Positions 17,788 to 25,635 of a stretch of DNA of 64,000 nucleotides are shown in pieces. Source of the DNA: Demequina soli (GTDB lineage: Bacteria > Actinomycetota > Actinomycetes > Actinomycetales > Demequinaceae); assembly GCF_000971195.1 (NCBI RefSeq), contig NZ_BBLZ01000008.1, forward strand, positions 184,971 to 248,970. The letters are read 5' to 3'. Each line of letters begins with the position of its first letter. Positions within the stretch are counted from its first letter, which is position 1. The notes under the pieces are model-generated. The model did not search any database. It worked only from the letters and a program-made list of their open reading frames with translations, and was not told where the DNA came from. The translations under genes and the position numbers were made by a program.

Positions 17788-18651
17788 ATGACCGCCCGGA
17801 TCGCCATCGTCACGACCCTCGAGCTCGCCGTCCCCGACGACGACGAGACCCTGCTGCTGCCGCACCTGCCCGAGGCCGCGCTCGTCGCGTGGGACGACCC
17901 GTCGGTGGACTGGTCCGCATTCGACGTCGCGATCCTGCGCAGCACGTGGAACTACCACGACCGCCTCGAGGACTTCCTCGCGTGGGCGCGCGCCGCATCG
18001 TCCGCCACGCGCCTGCTCAACCCGGTCGACACGGTCGCGTGGAACACCGACAAGCGCTACTTGGCCGACCTCGCGGCCGCGGGCTTCCCCGTGGTGCCGA
18101 CCACGTTCGTGGCGCCGGGCGAGGCGGTGCCGGACGATGCGGTGGTCGCGCCGGGCGCGCACCTGGTGGTGAAGCCGTCGGTCGGGGCGGGCTCCAACGG
18201 GGCGCGGCTGTTCGACGGCGAGCCCGACGAGGCGCTCGCGCACGTCGCGGCGCTGCACGCGCAGGGCAAGGTCGCGATGCTCCAGCCGTACCTCGCCGAG
18301 GTCGACGAGGTGGGCGAGACCGCGCTGGTCTACCTGGGCGGATGCTTCTCGCACGCGGCCCGCAAGGCCGCGATCCTGTCGCGCGACATGTCGTGGGACA
18401 CCGGCCTGTACGCCGACGAGAAGGTGGTGCCGACCTCCGCGACCGAGGCCGAGCGCGCGCTCGCCGACCGGCTCGTGGCCGCGCTGCCCGGGATGGGGCA
18501 CGCGGACCTCGCCTACGTGCGGGTGGACCTGCTGCCCACCGCCGACGGGCCGGTGGTGCTCGAGCTCGAGCTGACCGAGCCGAGCCTGTTCCTCGCGCTC
18601 GGCGAGGGTGCGCCCGCGCGCGCGGCGGAGGCGTTCCGCGCGCTGCTCTGA
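17788..18651 (+). CDS. ATP-grasp ligase-fold protein
   Basis: A 287-residue cytosolic protein. The N-terminal part has VAILRSTWNYHDRLEDF and LLNPVDTVAWNTDKRYL, phrases shared with ATP-grasp proteins related to the cycloserine-pathway ligase DcsG and to RimK-like enzymes. The central part carries the ATP-binding Lys in LVVKPSVGAGSNGARLF, and the C-terminal part carries metal-binding acidic residues in DLLPTADGPVVLELELTEPS. It probably joins a carboxylate to an amine at the expense of ATP, with the substrate unknown. It is monocistronic. Two iterated-motif copies lie inside the gene, as Ala-Ser-Ser codons at 17995 and Asp-Asp-Ala codons at 18132. Confidence 0.8.
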   Translation: MTARIAIVTTLELAVPDDDETLLLPHLPEAALVAWDDPSVDWSAFDVAILRSTWNYHDRLEDFLAWARAASSATRLLNPVDTVAWNTDKRYLADLAAAGFPVVPTTFVAPGEAVPDDAVVAPGAHLVVKPSVGAGSNGARLFDGEPDEALAHVAALHAQGKVAMLQPYLAEVDEVGETALVYLGGCFSHAARKAAILSRDMSWDTGLYADEKVVPTSATEAERALADRLVAALPGMGHADLAYVRVDLLPTADGPVVLELELTEPSLFLALGEGAPARAAEAFRALL

Positions 18652-18673
18652 CCCGGCCACGGCGCGCGGCGCC

Positions 18674-18703
18674 GTGACAACCGGGACCCGCATCCCCTAC
18701 CCT
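18674..18703 (+). promoter_or_regulatory. possible terC promoter
   Basis: GTGACA (18674-18679) and TACCCT (18698-18703) are 18 bp apart and would start RNA just before the riboswitch at 18712. Confidence 0.35.
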
Positions 18704-18711
18704 TGACCACC

Positions 18712-18826
18712 GAGGGGAGTACTTCTCAAGCCCCGTCCCGGTCAGTACGAGATCTTCGTGGATCCTCCCGGGCGGGCGCCGCACCAGCGGCGAAGGAGAC
18801 CTCAGGACCTTCGCGTACCTGAGGAG
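18712..18826 (+). promoter_or_regulatory. probable yybP-ykoY (Mn2+) riboswitch controlling terC
   Basis: The leader holds the hallmark GGGGAGTA (18714-18721) and a 3' GGAGACCTC segment, placed as in yybP-ykoY manganese riboswitches, which often precede terC genes. GAGG (18712-18715) can pair with CCTC (18800-18803) to close the aptamer. The same CCTC is part of CCTCAGG (18800-18806), which can instead pair with CCTGAGG (18818-18824) and cover the ribosome site just before the ATG at 18831. The two pairings are mutually exclusive, which fits translational ON control by metal. The fold was judged by eye. Confidence 0.65.
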
Positions 18827-18830
18827 ACCC

Positions 18831-19862
18831 ATGTCCCCGCTCATCATCGAGACCCCCGCCGCCGAGACCGCGCTGCACTCGATCGCCACCCCCGGCCTGT
18901 GGGCCGTCACCATCGTCGCCGTCATCGGCCTGCTGGTCTTCGACTTCCTCGTCACCCGCAAGCCGCACGAGGTCTCCTTCAAGGAGGCGCTCGGGTGGAC
19001 CGCGTTCTACATCGCGCTGCCGCTGATCTTCGGCGGGTGGGTGTGGGCCGCGCACGGCTCCGACGTCGGCGTGAAGTACTACACCGGCTACATCGTCGAG
19101 AAGTCCCTGTCGGTCGACAACCTCTTCGTCTTCATCCTCATCCTCAGCGCGTTCGCGGTGCCGCGCGTGCTCCAGCAGCGCGTGCTGCTGTTCGGCGTGG
19201 CCGGCGCGATCGTGCTGCGCGGGCTGTTCATCGCGCTCGGCGCGGGCCTCATCGCCACCTTCGACTGGACCTTCCTGCTGTTCGGCGCGATCCTGCTCGC
19301 CACCGCGATCAAGGTCTTCAACGACGCCCGGAGCGACCACGACGAGGCGATCGACCCGTCCGAGATGCGCATCGTCAAGGTGATGAGCCGGTTCTTCCCG
19401 GTGACGGGGGAGTACGAGGGCACGCGTGCCACCGTGATGCGCAACGGCCGCCGCGCCCTCACCCCGCTCGCGCTCGTCATGGCGGCGATCATCGGCACCG
19501 ACATCGTGTTCGCGGTCGACTCCGTCCCCGCGGTGTACGGCATCACCGCCGACCCGTACCTGGTGTTCGCGACCAACGCGTTCGCGCTGCTGGGCCTGCG
19601 CGCCCTGTACTTCGTGCTCGAGGGCGCGCTGTCGAAGCTGGTGCACCTGGGCTACGGCCTGTCGATCATCCTCGCGTTCATCGGCGTCAAGCTGGTCCTC
19701 CACTGGGCGCACGGCGTGTGGGCGGCCGTCCCGACCGTCCCCACGACCCTGTCGCTCGTGGTGATCGTGGGCGTCCTCGCGGTCACCACCGCGACGAGCC
19801 TGCGCGCGTCGCGCCGGGCCGAGGAGGCGGCCGCGGACGATGCGGCACGCCCCTCCGCGTGA
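18831..19862 (+). CDS. terC: TerC-family membrane protein, likely manganese exporter
   Basis: A 343-residue polytopic membrane protein. It has the TerC signatures EKSLSVDNLFVF (about residues 88-99) and GTDIVFAVDSVPAV, whose intramembrane acidic residues are thought to bind metal. The N-terminal half includes DFLVTRKPHEVSFKEA between helices. Family members (Alx, MeeF/TerC) export Mn2+ and help load exported metalloproteins in other bacteria. The riboswitch-like leader supports a manganese role here. The tail (RRAEEAAADDAARPSA) is unconstrained and carries an iterated-motif copy. A strong hairpin 12 bp after the stop ends the unit. Confidence 0.92.
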   Translation: MSPLIIETPAAETALHSIATPGLWAVTIVAVIGLLVFDFLVTRKPHEVSFKEALGWTAFYIALPLIFGGWVWAAHGSDVGVKYYTGYIVEKSLSVDNLFVFILILSAFAVPRVLQQRVLLFGVAGAIVLRGLFIALGAGLIATFDWTFLLFGAILLATAIKVFNDARSDHDEAIDPSEMRIVKVMSRFFPVTGEYEGTRATVMRNGRRALTPLALVMAAIIGTDIVFAVDSVPAVYGITADPYLVFATNAFALLGLRALYFVLEGALSKLVHLGYGLSIILAFIGVKLVLHWAHGVWAAVPTVPTTLSLVVIVGVLAVTTATSLRASRRAEEAAADDAARPSA

Positions 19863-19874
19863 TCCCTCGCCCCT

Positions 19875-19912
19875 GCGCGCGGCCCGGCGGGAAGCCCCGG
19901 CGGGCCGCGCGC
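19875..19912 (+). terminator. rho-independent-like hairpin after terC
   Basis: GCGCGCGGCCCG (19875-19886) pairs perfectly over 12 bp with CGGGCCGCGCGC (19901-19912). No long T-run follows, which is common in GC-rich actinobacteria. Confidence 0.65.
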
Positions 19913-19937
19913 GTTGCCACCCACCGGAGGTGCACCC

Positions 19938-20102
19938 ATGAGACGCAGGTTCGGACGCTGGCTCGTGCTGGCGATCGCCATCCCCCTGACCGCCGCCCTG
20001 CTCGGCCGCATCGCGGACCGGGTCGAAGCGAGCCAGGGGCCCGATTCGACGGTGGCCAAGGGGCTGCGGCTGGGCAAGGGCATCCTGCGTCCCGGCTCGT
20101 AG
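19938..20102 (+). CDS. small single-pass membrane protein (54 aa)
   Basis: The ATG at 19938 follows CCGGAGGTG at ideal spacing. The product MRRRFGRWLVLAIAIPLTAALL starts basic and then runs as one hydrophobic helix, with a polar C-terminal tail (RVEASQGPDSTVAKGL and a basic end). No family is recognised. The good ribosome site and membrane-helix pattern argue for a real short gene. It lies alone between the terC terminator and the promoter at 20151. Confidence 0.6.
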   Translation: MRRRFGRWLVLAIAIPLTAALLGRIADRVEASQGPDSTVAKGLRLGKGILRPGS

Positions 20103-20150
20103 GGACCCGGCTCTGAGGAGGCGGCGCATCGTCCCTCCGCGGATCTCCGG

Positions 20151-20179
20151 TTGACGCCCTGCCGCCCTCCTACCAGGCT
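20151..20179 (+). promoter_or_regulatory. probable promoter of the SRPBCC gene
   Basis: TTGACG (20151-20156), a 17-bp spacer and CAGGCT (20174-20179) precede the ATG at 20221. An iterated-motif copy (20126-20134) lies just upstream. Confidence 0.45.
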
Positions 20180-20220
20180 GAGCCCTGAGGGCCGAGGGGC
20201 CCGCAACCCGGGGAGCGTGG

Positions 20221-20691
20221 ATGGACATCTCGTTCGAGGCGCCCGCCGAGCCGCCCGTGCTCGTCGCCACGGCGCGCCTCGCGGCCCCGCTCTCGCGCGT
20301 GTGGACCGCCGTGACGGAGCCCCTCTACGTGCAGCAATGGTGGGCGCCCCACGGCTACGTCAACCGGTCCGTCGAGATGGACGTCGAGCCGGGAGGATCG
20401 TGGCGCGTGGTCCAGAACGACCCGGAGGGCAACACCTTCACGTTCTACGGCCGGTTCGACCGGGTGGAGCCTCAGGCGCTGCTCAGCTACTCGTACATCT
20501 CGGAGCTGTTCCCCGACGTGGTGACGTACATGCGCTGGGACATGGGTGCGACCCCGGCGGGGACGATGCTCGTGGGCAGCCACCTGTTCCCCGACGACTA
20601 CCACCGCACCGGCTTCCTGCACCTGGGCGGGGTGGCCCGCATGCGCGAGGCCGCCGAGCGGCTCGACGACCTGCTGCGGTCGATGGCGTGA
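20221..20691 (+). CDS. SRPBCC / AHSA1-like ligand-binding domain protein
   Basis: A 156-residue single-domain protein of the START-like superfamily, AHSA1 group. LAAPLSRVWTAVTEPLYVQQWWAP is the typical first strand-helix with the tryptophan pair. NRSVEMDVEPGGSWRVV and FYGRFDRVEPQALLSYSY give the following sheet, and the C-terminal helix reads MREAAERLDDLLRSM. Members bind hydrophobic ligands in a cavity; the ligand here is unknown. GGGAGCGTGG before the ATG gives a modest ribosome site. The aminotransferase gene 41 bp downstream has its own -10, so they need not form an operon. Confidence 0.85.
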   Translation: MDISFEAPAEPPVLVATARLAAPLSRVWTAVTEPLYVQQWWAPHGYVNRSVEMDVEPGGSWRVVQNDPEGNTFTFYGRFDRVEPQALLSYSYISELFPDVVTYMRWDMGATPAGTMLVGSHLFPDDYHRTGFLHLGGVARMREAAERLDDLLRSMA

Positions 20692-20720
20692 GCCCCTGCC
20701 GCGGCGCGGCCCGATCCGTC

Positions 20721-20726
20721 TAGGCT
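20721..20726 (+). promoter_or_regulatory. leaderless-type -10 element (TAGGCT) of the aminotransferase gene
   Basis: TAGGCT ends 6 nt before the ATG at 20733, with no ribosome site in between. Confidence 0.5.
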
Positions 20727-20732
20727 CGGGCC

Positions 20733-21902
20733 ATGACCGCCGATCCGTTCATCGTCCCCCTCGAGCGCCTCCGCACCAGGACCTCCGCGAAGTGGCGCCA
20801 CTACGAGCCCGACGTGCTGCCGCTGTGGGTCGCGGAGATGGACGTCGACCTGGCCGACCCGATCCGCGAGGCCCTCGCGCGCGCCGTCCGCGACGGCGAC
20901 ATGGGCTACCCGGGGTCCACGCCGTACGTCGAGTCGTTCGCGGCGTTCGCGGAGCGGACGTGGGGATGGCGGGTGGACGATGCGCGCGTCACCCCGGTGG
21001 CGAGCGTGATCGAGGGCTACGTGGACGCCCTGGTGGAGCTGACCGACCTGGGCGGCGAGATCATCGTCAACCCGCCGGTGTACCCGCCGTTCTTCCTCTA
21101 CCTGCGCCAGGCCGGCCGCGAGATCCGCGAGGCGCCGCTGGGCGCGGACCTGCGGCTCGACCTCGACGCGGTCGAGCGCGCGATGGTGGAGGCCACGTCG
21201 GGGGGCCGCCGCGCCGCCTACCTGCTGTGCAACCCCCACAACCCGGGCGGCACGGTGCACACGCGCGCCGAGCTCGAGGGCCTGGCGGCGCTGTCGCAGC
21301 GCTACGGCGTGCGCATCGTGTCCGACGAGATCCACGCCCCCCTCACGTTCCCCGGCGCCGAGTTCACGCCGTACCTCGAGGTGGACCCGACCGGGATGGC
21401 GCTGCACGCCGCGTCGAAGGCGTGGAACCTCGCCGCGGTCCCGGCCGCGCTGCTCGTGGGCGGCCCGGACGCGGCCGGCTTCGACTCCCACCGCGCGGGC
21501 AAGCACCACGGCCCCACCCACCTCGGCGTGATCGCGCAGACCGCGGGCTACGCGGAGGGCGGCGAGTGGCTCGCGGGGATGCTCGCGGCGCTCGACCGCA
21601 ACCGGTTCCTGGTGCGGGACCTGCTCGCGGAGCACGTGCCGCAGGTGCGCTACACGGTGCCCGAGGGCACGTACCTCACGTGGCTCGACTTCGGGCAGCT
21701 GCTGGGCGACGAGCCCGCGAACGCGCTGATCGACCACGGCCGCGTCGCGCTCAACAACGGCCCGTACTTCGGCACCGGCGGCGCCGGGCACGCGCGCATG
21801 AACATCGCGACGTCGCCGGCGATCCTCGAGGAGGCCGTGCGCCGGATCGCGACGGGGATCGCGCGGGCTCAGGACGCGGGGCTGTCCCAGGTGAGCGTGT
21901 AG
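20733..21902 (+). CDS. MalY/PatB-type PLP-dependent aminotransferase or C-S lyase
   Basis: A 389-residue fold-type I PLP enzyme. LPLWVAEMDVDLADPI near residue 30 and YPGSTPYVESFA are typical of the MalY/PatB group (cystathionine beta-lyase-like). LLCNPHNPGGTVH, the PLP-contacting Asp198 in SDEIHAPL, and the Schiff-base Lys229 in HAASKAWNLA are all present. Such enzymes release homocysteine and pyruvate from cystathionine, or act as aminotransferases, so it may feed the methionine genes further right. Its 3' end overlaps the convergent methyltransferase by 34 bp. It contains an iterated-motif copy at 20975 (Asp-Asp-Ala codons). Confidence 0.88.
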   Translation: MTADPFIVPLERLRTRTSAKWRHYEPDVLPLWVAEMDVDLADPIREALARAVRDGDMGYPGSTPYVESFAAFAERTWGWRVDDARVTPVASVIEGYVDALVELTDLGGEIIVNPPVYPPFFLYLRQAGREIREAPLGADLRLDLDAVERAMVEATSGGRRAAYLLCNPHNPGGTVHTRAELEGLAALSQRYGVRIVSDEIHAPLTFPGAEFTPYLEVDPTGMALHAASKAWNLAAVPAALLVGGPDAAGFDSHRAGKHHGPTHLGVIAQTAGYAEGGEWLAGMLAALDRNRFLVRDLLAEHVPQVRYTVPEGTYLTWLDFGQLLGDEPANALIDHGRVALNNGPYFGTGGAGHARMNIATSPAILEEAVRRIATGIARAQDAGLSQVSV

Positions 21903-22540
21903 CGGTACATCGTCTCGCGGCGGTACGCGGAGCCGGGCAGGACTCGCTCCGCGGCGCGGCGCACGTCCCGGTACGAGTGCGGCGCGGGCCACACGCACGC
22001 GCAGCCGTGGTCCCAGTAGCCCCGGAACAGCCGGTGGAACTTCTCGAGGATGCTCGCCCACACGTCCCGAGGCAGGTCCTGAGGCCAGCTCGCGTTCGCC
22101 ATGCCGACCACGAGCAGGCGGCCTCCGGGGGCCACGAGGGCCTTGAGCCGCTCGAGGCCCTCGTCGAGCTCGAGGTGGTGGAGCACGGCCGATGCGGTGA
22201 CCACGTCGAACGTGCCGGCCGGCTCGGTCATGCCGTCGCCCACGAGGTAGGTGATCGACGACGACGCGACGGGGGCGTCCGTGGGGGAGTCGAGCAGGTC
22301 GACCGTGTGCCCCTGCGCGCGGGCGCGGGCGATCGCGGCGGGGTCGGAGTCGATCGCGGTCACCGCGAGGCCCCGCGAGGCGAGGCGCCGCGCGAGGTAG
22401 CCCTCGCCGCAGCCGACGTCGACGGCCGTCCGGGCGCCCTCGGGCAGGGTGCCCAGCAGGGGCGCCATGTAGTGGATGTTGTAGTTCCAGCGCTGGTGGT
22501 CGGGCCGCTCCGTCGCGGCGTCCGGCTTCTGCTCGCTCAT
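21869..22540 (-). CDS. class I SAM-dependent methyltransferase
   Basis: A 223-residue cytosolic methyltransferase. Motif I reads AVDVGCGEGYLARRLA, the acidic end of strand 2 is AIDSDPAAI, motif II is TFDVVTASAVLHHLEL, and motif III is LKALVAPGGRLLVVGM. HQRWNYNIHYMAPLL near the N-terminus is common in small-molecule methyltransferases of this group. The acceptor is unknown. ATG at 22540 is the first start after the divergent gap. The stop lies inside the 3' end of the aminotransferase gene on the other strand (34 bp overlap). Confidence 0.88.
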   Translation of the reverse strand: MSEQKPDAATERPDHQRWNYNIHYMAPLLGTLPEGARTAVDVGCGEGYLARRLASRGLAVTAIDSDPAAIARARAQGHTVDLLDSPTDAPVASSSITYLVGDGMTEPAGTFDVVTASAVLHHLELDEGLERLKALVAPGGRLLVVGMANASWPQDLPRDVWASILEKFHRLFRGYWDHGCACVWPAPHSYRDVRRAAERVLPGSAYRRETMYRYTLTWDSPAS

Positions 22541-22602
22541 GACGCACCATCATCCCTCACGCCGCGTGGGACCCCGGCCGTGGCCGTGCGAGAATCGCGC
22601 CC

Positions 22603-23193
22603 GTGACTTCGGGGACGTCGAGGCTGGGGCGCGCCGCGGGCGCCGCCTCCCTGTCGACGTTCTCCGCGCTGGCGCTGCACGTGCTCGCGGGCGGGCACAC
22701 GCCGTCCGCGCTGGCCGTCGCGGCGCCGCTGCTGGCCGCGTTCGCGATCGCGTTCCAGCTCGCCGGGCGCCCTCTCGGCCGCTGGCGCCTCGGGTTGGCT
22801 GTCGCCGCGAGCCAGGTCGCGCTCCACACCACGTTCTCCCTCGGCTCCGCCCACGGCCCGCACCTCACGGGACACGTGGGCCACGACCCCGCCGCGATCT
22901 CCGCGGCGCTCGACGCCGCGCCCCTGCACGCGCACGCCGGCGCCATGCCGTTCGCGCACGTCATCGCCGGGGCGGTCACCTATGCGGGCATCCGCCGCGC
23001 GTCCTCCCTGGTGACGGCCCTGCACGCGCTCGCCGCGCTGCTCGTCCGGGTCCTGCTCGCCGGGCTGCGCATCGCCGCCGCGCCCGTGCTCGCCCCGGCC
23101 CCCCGCATCGTCCCCGCGCCGCGCGCGCCCCGCGCCGTCGCCTCCGCGCTGCTCGCCTCCCTCCCGAGCCGCGCGCCTCCCGCGGCCGCCTGA
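22603..23193 (+). CDS. His-rich membrane protein of the copper/Dyp cluster
   Basis: A 196-residue polytopic protein of unrecognised family. Three to four hydrophobic segments lie near 15-30, 40-58, 65-82 and 120-160. Between them are His-rich loops (HGPHLTGHVGHD and LHAHAGAMPFAH) that could bind copper. The start is GTG at 22603, with GAGAAT 7 nt upstream and no ribosome site, so leaderless. It precedes a PCu(A)C chaperone and a Dyp peroxidase, as seen in actinobacterial copper loci, and may take part in copper delivery. That role is inference from context and histidines only. Confidence 0.75.
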   Translation: MTSGTSRLGRAAGAASLSTFSALALHVLAGGHTPSALAVAAPLLAAFAIAFQLAGRPLGRWRLGLAVAASQVALHTTFSLGSAHGPHLTGHVGHDPAAISAALDAAPLHAHAGAMPFAHVIAGAVTYAGIRRASSLVTALHALAALLVRVLLAGLRIAAAPVLAPAPRIVPAPRAPRAVASALLASLPSRAPPAAA

Positions 23194-23206
23194 GCATCGC
23201 ATCACC

Positions 23207-23222
23207 GCGGCCTCACGGCCGC
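23207..23222 (+). terminator. short hairpin between membrane protein and PCu(A)C genes
   Basis: GCGGCC and GGCCGC pair around a TCAC loop and are followed by CTTCT. It is weak and may only attenuate. Confidence 0.35.
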
Positions 23223-23272
23223 CTTCTCAGGAATGCCCGCGCGCCCTCGCGCGCCCCCACCACAGGAGAGTC

Positions 23273-23785
23273 ATGTTCACCCGTCCCCGCTTCCTCGCCA
23301 CCGCCGCCACCGTGATCGCCGCCGCCGCGCTCGCGGGCTGCTCGTCCGACGCCGTGCCGTCGGGACCCGAGCTCACGGTCACCGACCCGTGGGTCAAGAC
23401 CGCCGCCCCCGAGGACATGATGTCGGCCGCGTTCGGCACCCTCACCAACACCACGGACCACGACGTCACCGTGGTCGCCGCAACCTCCGACGTCTCGCCC
23501 GAGATCCAGCTCCACGAGGTGGTCGGCGGCCAGATGCAGGAGAAGGACGGCGGCCTCACCATCCCCGCGGGCGCGTCCCTCACGCTCGAGCCCGGCGGGT
23601 TCCACCTCATGCTCATGGGCATCCCCGCGGCGATCGTCGCGGGCGACGAGGCGACCTTCACGCTCGAGCTGTCCGACGGCGAGACGGTGACGTTCACCGC
23701 GACCGCGAAGGACTTCGACGGCGCGAACGAGAGCTACGGCTCCGGCATGGACATGAGCGCCTCGCCGGAGCCCTCGGAGGGCTGA
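23273..23785 (+). CDS. PCu(A)C-type periplasmic copper chaperone lipoprotein
   Basis: A 170-residue lipoprotein with lipobox LAGC (Cys23) after a basic and hydrophobic signal. The domain shows ELTVTDPWVKTAAPEDMMSAAFGTLTN, a typical PCu(A)C opening, and Cu(I) ligands His81, Met88, His111 and Met113 (QLHEVVGGQM ... FHLMLMG). These proteins carry copper to cytochrome oxidase or secreted copper enzymes. The C-terminal tail has added Met residues (SGMDMSA). The ATG is preceded by CAGGAGAG. Its stop overlaps the peroxidase start by one base, so the two are co-translated. Confidence 0.93.
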   Translation: MFTRPRFLATAATVIAAAALAGCSSDAVPSGPELTVTDPWVKTAAPEDMMSAAFGTLTNTTDHDVTVVAATSDVSPEIQLHEVVGGQMQEKDGGLTIPAGASLTLEPGGFHLMLMGIPAAIVAGDEATFTLELSDGETVTFTATAKDFDGANESYGSGMDMSASPEPSEG

Positions 23786-25038
23786 TGCCCGCCGCCGACA
23801 CCTCCGGCCTCAGCCGGCGGCGGCTCCTCCTCGGAGGGGCCGCCGCCGGCGCGGGAGCCGCCGTCGCGCTCGGGGCGGAGCGCGCCGGGCTGGTCCCCGG
23901 CGCCGCCCCCGAGCCGGCCATCGATGCCGCCGGCCTCAACGGGGAGCGCGTGGTGCCGTTCCACGGCGCGCACCAGGCCGGCGTCACCTCCGCGCCCGGC
24001 GCGCATGCCACGTACCTGGCCTTCGACCTGCTGGCCGGGACCGATCGCGACCGCCTTCGCGCGTGGATGCGCCTGCTCACGGACGATGCGGCACGCCTCA
24101 CCCAGGGTCGCGGCGCCCTCGCGGATCTCGAGCCGGAGCTCGCCGTGAGACCCGCGGGCTTGACGGCGACCTTCGGGCTCGGCGTCGAGGCCGTGCGGCG
24201 CGCGGGCGCCGCGGTGCCCTCGTGGCTCGGCCCGCTCCCCGCGTTCCCGGAGATCGACGCGCTCGAGGCCCGCTGGTCCGGCGGCGACGTCCTGGTGCTC
24301 CTGCACGGCGACGACCCGACCGCGATCGCCCACCTCGCGCGCATGCTTGTGCGCGACTCGCGCACCTTCGCGACCCTGCGGTGGCGCCAGGCGGGCTTCC
24401 GGCGCGCCTACGGCTCCGACGCGTCGGGCACCACGATGCGCAACCTGTTCGGCCAGGTCGACGGCTCGACCACCCCGCAGCCGGGCGACGAGGCGTTCGA
24501 TCGCGCCGTGTGGGCCGGCCCGGAGGCGCCCGCGTGGCTGCGCGGGGGCACGTCGCTGGTGCTGCGGCGCATCGCGATGAACCTCGAGGGCTGGGACGAG
24601 GTGGGCCGCGAGGGCCGCGAGGCCGCCGTGGGGAGGCGGCTCGCCGACGGCGCGCCCCTCACCGGCGGCTCCGAGCACGACGCGATCGACCTCGACAAGA
24701 AGGATGCGTCGGGCTTCACCGTCATCAACCCGGTCGCGCACGCGGCGAGCGCGCATGTCGCGGACGCCGGCGCGGGCATCGTGCGCATGGGCTTCAGCTA
24801 CGACGACCCGGTCGAGGCCGGCGCGGTCGACGCCGCGGGCCGCCCTGCCGTGTCCAACTCGGGCCTGCTGTTCGGGTCGTGGCAGAGGGACGTGGACGCG
24901 CAGTACGTGCCGATGCAGCGGCGCCTCGCCCGGGCGGACCTGCTCAACACGTGGACCACGCCCATCGGGTCGGGCGTGTGGGCGATCCCGCCGGGCTGCG
25001 AGGAGGGCGGATTCGTCGGCGAGACCCTCCTCGGGTGA
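23785..25038 (+). CDS. Tat-exported Dyp-type haem peroxidase
   Basis: A 417-residue secreted peroxidase. The N-terminus LSRRRLLLGG followed by an Ala-rich core is a twin-arginine signal, so the enzyme is exported folded. Dyp signatures are the GxxDG motif in NLFGQVDGS (catalytic Asp226) and the proximal haem ligand in INPVAHAASAH (probably His319). The end GVWAIPPGCEEGGFVGETLL is typical of the EfeB/DtpA group. In Streptomyces a related peroxidase works with Sco and PCu(A)C proteins in copper-enzyme maturation. The present neighbourhood matches that in part, without a Sco gene. Confidence 0.92.
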   Translation: MPAADTSGLSRRRLLLGGAAAGAGAAVALGAERAGLVPGAAPEPAIDAAGLNGERVVPFHGAHQAGVTSAPGAHATYLAFDLLAGTDRDRLRAWMRLLTDDAARLTQGRGALADLEPELAVRPAGLTATFGLGVEAVRRAGAAVPSWLGPLPAFPEIDALEARWSGGDVLVLLHGDDPTAIAHLARMLVRDSRTFATLRWRQAGFRRAYGSDASGTTMRNLFGQVDGSTTPQPGDEAFDRAVWAGPEAPAWLRGGTSLVLRRIAMNLEGWDEVGREGREAAVGRRLADGAPLTGGSEHDAIDLDKKDASGFTVINPVAHAASAHVADAGAGIVRMGFSYDDPVEAGAVDAAGRPAVSNSGLLFGSWQRDVDAQYVPMQRRLARADLLNTWTTPIGSGVWAIPPGCEEGGFVGETLLG

Positions 25039-25062
25039 CGCGGCGCGTGGGAGCATGACCGG

Positions 25063-25635
25063 ATGACGGCCCGCGTCCTCCTCCTCCACGGTTATCAGCA
25101 CCTTCGCCCGCGCGACCACTGGATGTGGTGGCTCGCGGAGGAGCTGCGCGCGCGCCGCGTCCCCGTCCAGTACCCCCAGCTGCCCGCGCCCGGCGATCCC
25201 GTGCTCCGGGACTGGAGCGCCGTCGCCGCCGGGGAGCTCGAGATGCTGGGCGGCGGCGAGCGCATCGTCATCGCGCACTCGCTCGGCACCGTGCTGTGGC
25301 GTCACCTCGAGGCTCACGGCGCCGCGGCCGATCGCGTGCTCCTGGTCGCGCCGCCGGGCCCCGAGCGGCTCGGGGCGATCGGCGACTTCGCGGCCGCCGC
25401 CAGCGCGACGCTCCGCGACGGGGCGACGATGGTCGCCCGCGAGCGCGACCCGTACCGCGACGGCCCCCTCGAGGCGATCGCCGACCGCTGGGGCGCGCCC
25501 GGCGTCGTCCTCCCCGGCGCCGGGCACCTCAACGTCGACGACGGGCACGGCGCGTGGCCGTCGCTGCTCGGGTGGACCCTGACGGGGGAGACCGAGTGGC
25601 GGCTCGGGGAGGGCGCCCGTAGCCTCGACGCATGA
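25063..25635 (+). CDS. RBBP9/YdeN-type serine hydrolase
   Basis: A 190-residue alpha/beta hydrolase. VLLLHGYQHLRPRDHW-MWWL near the start, VQYPQLPAPGDPVLRDW, and the nucleophile elbow IVIAHSLGT (Ser73) follow the RBBP9/YdeN family pattern. The catalytic His is probably in PGAGHLN, and the Asp would come before it. The substrate is unknown. The ATG at 25063 has a GAGCAT 6 nt upstream and no ribosome site. Its TGA overlaps the next ATG in an ATGA junction, so it is coupled to the kinase-like gene. Confidence 0.85.
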   Translation: MTARVLLLHGYQHLRPRDHWMWWLAEELRARRVPVQYPQLPAPGDPVLRDWSAVAAGELEMLGGGERIVIAHSLGTVLWRHLEAHGAAADRVLLVAPPGPERLGAIGDFAAAASATLRDGATMVARERDPYRDGPLEAIADRWGAPGVVLPGAGHLNVDDGHGAWPSLLGWTLTGETEWRLGEGARSLDA

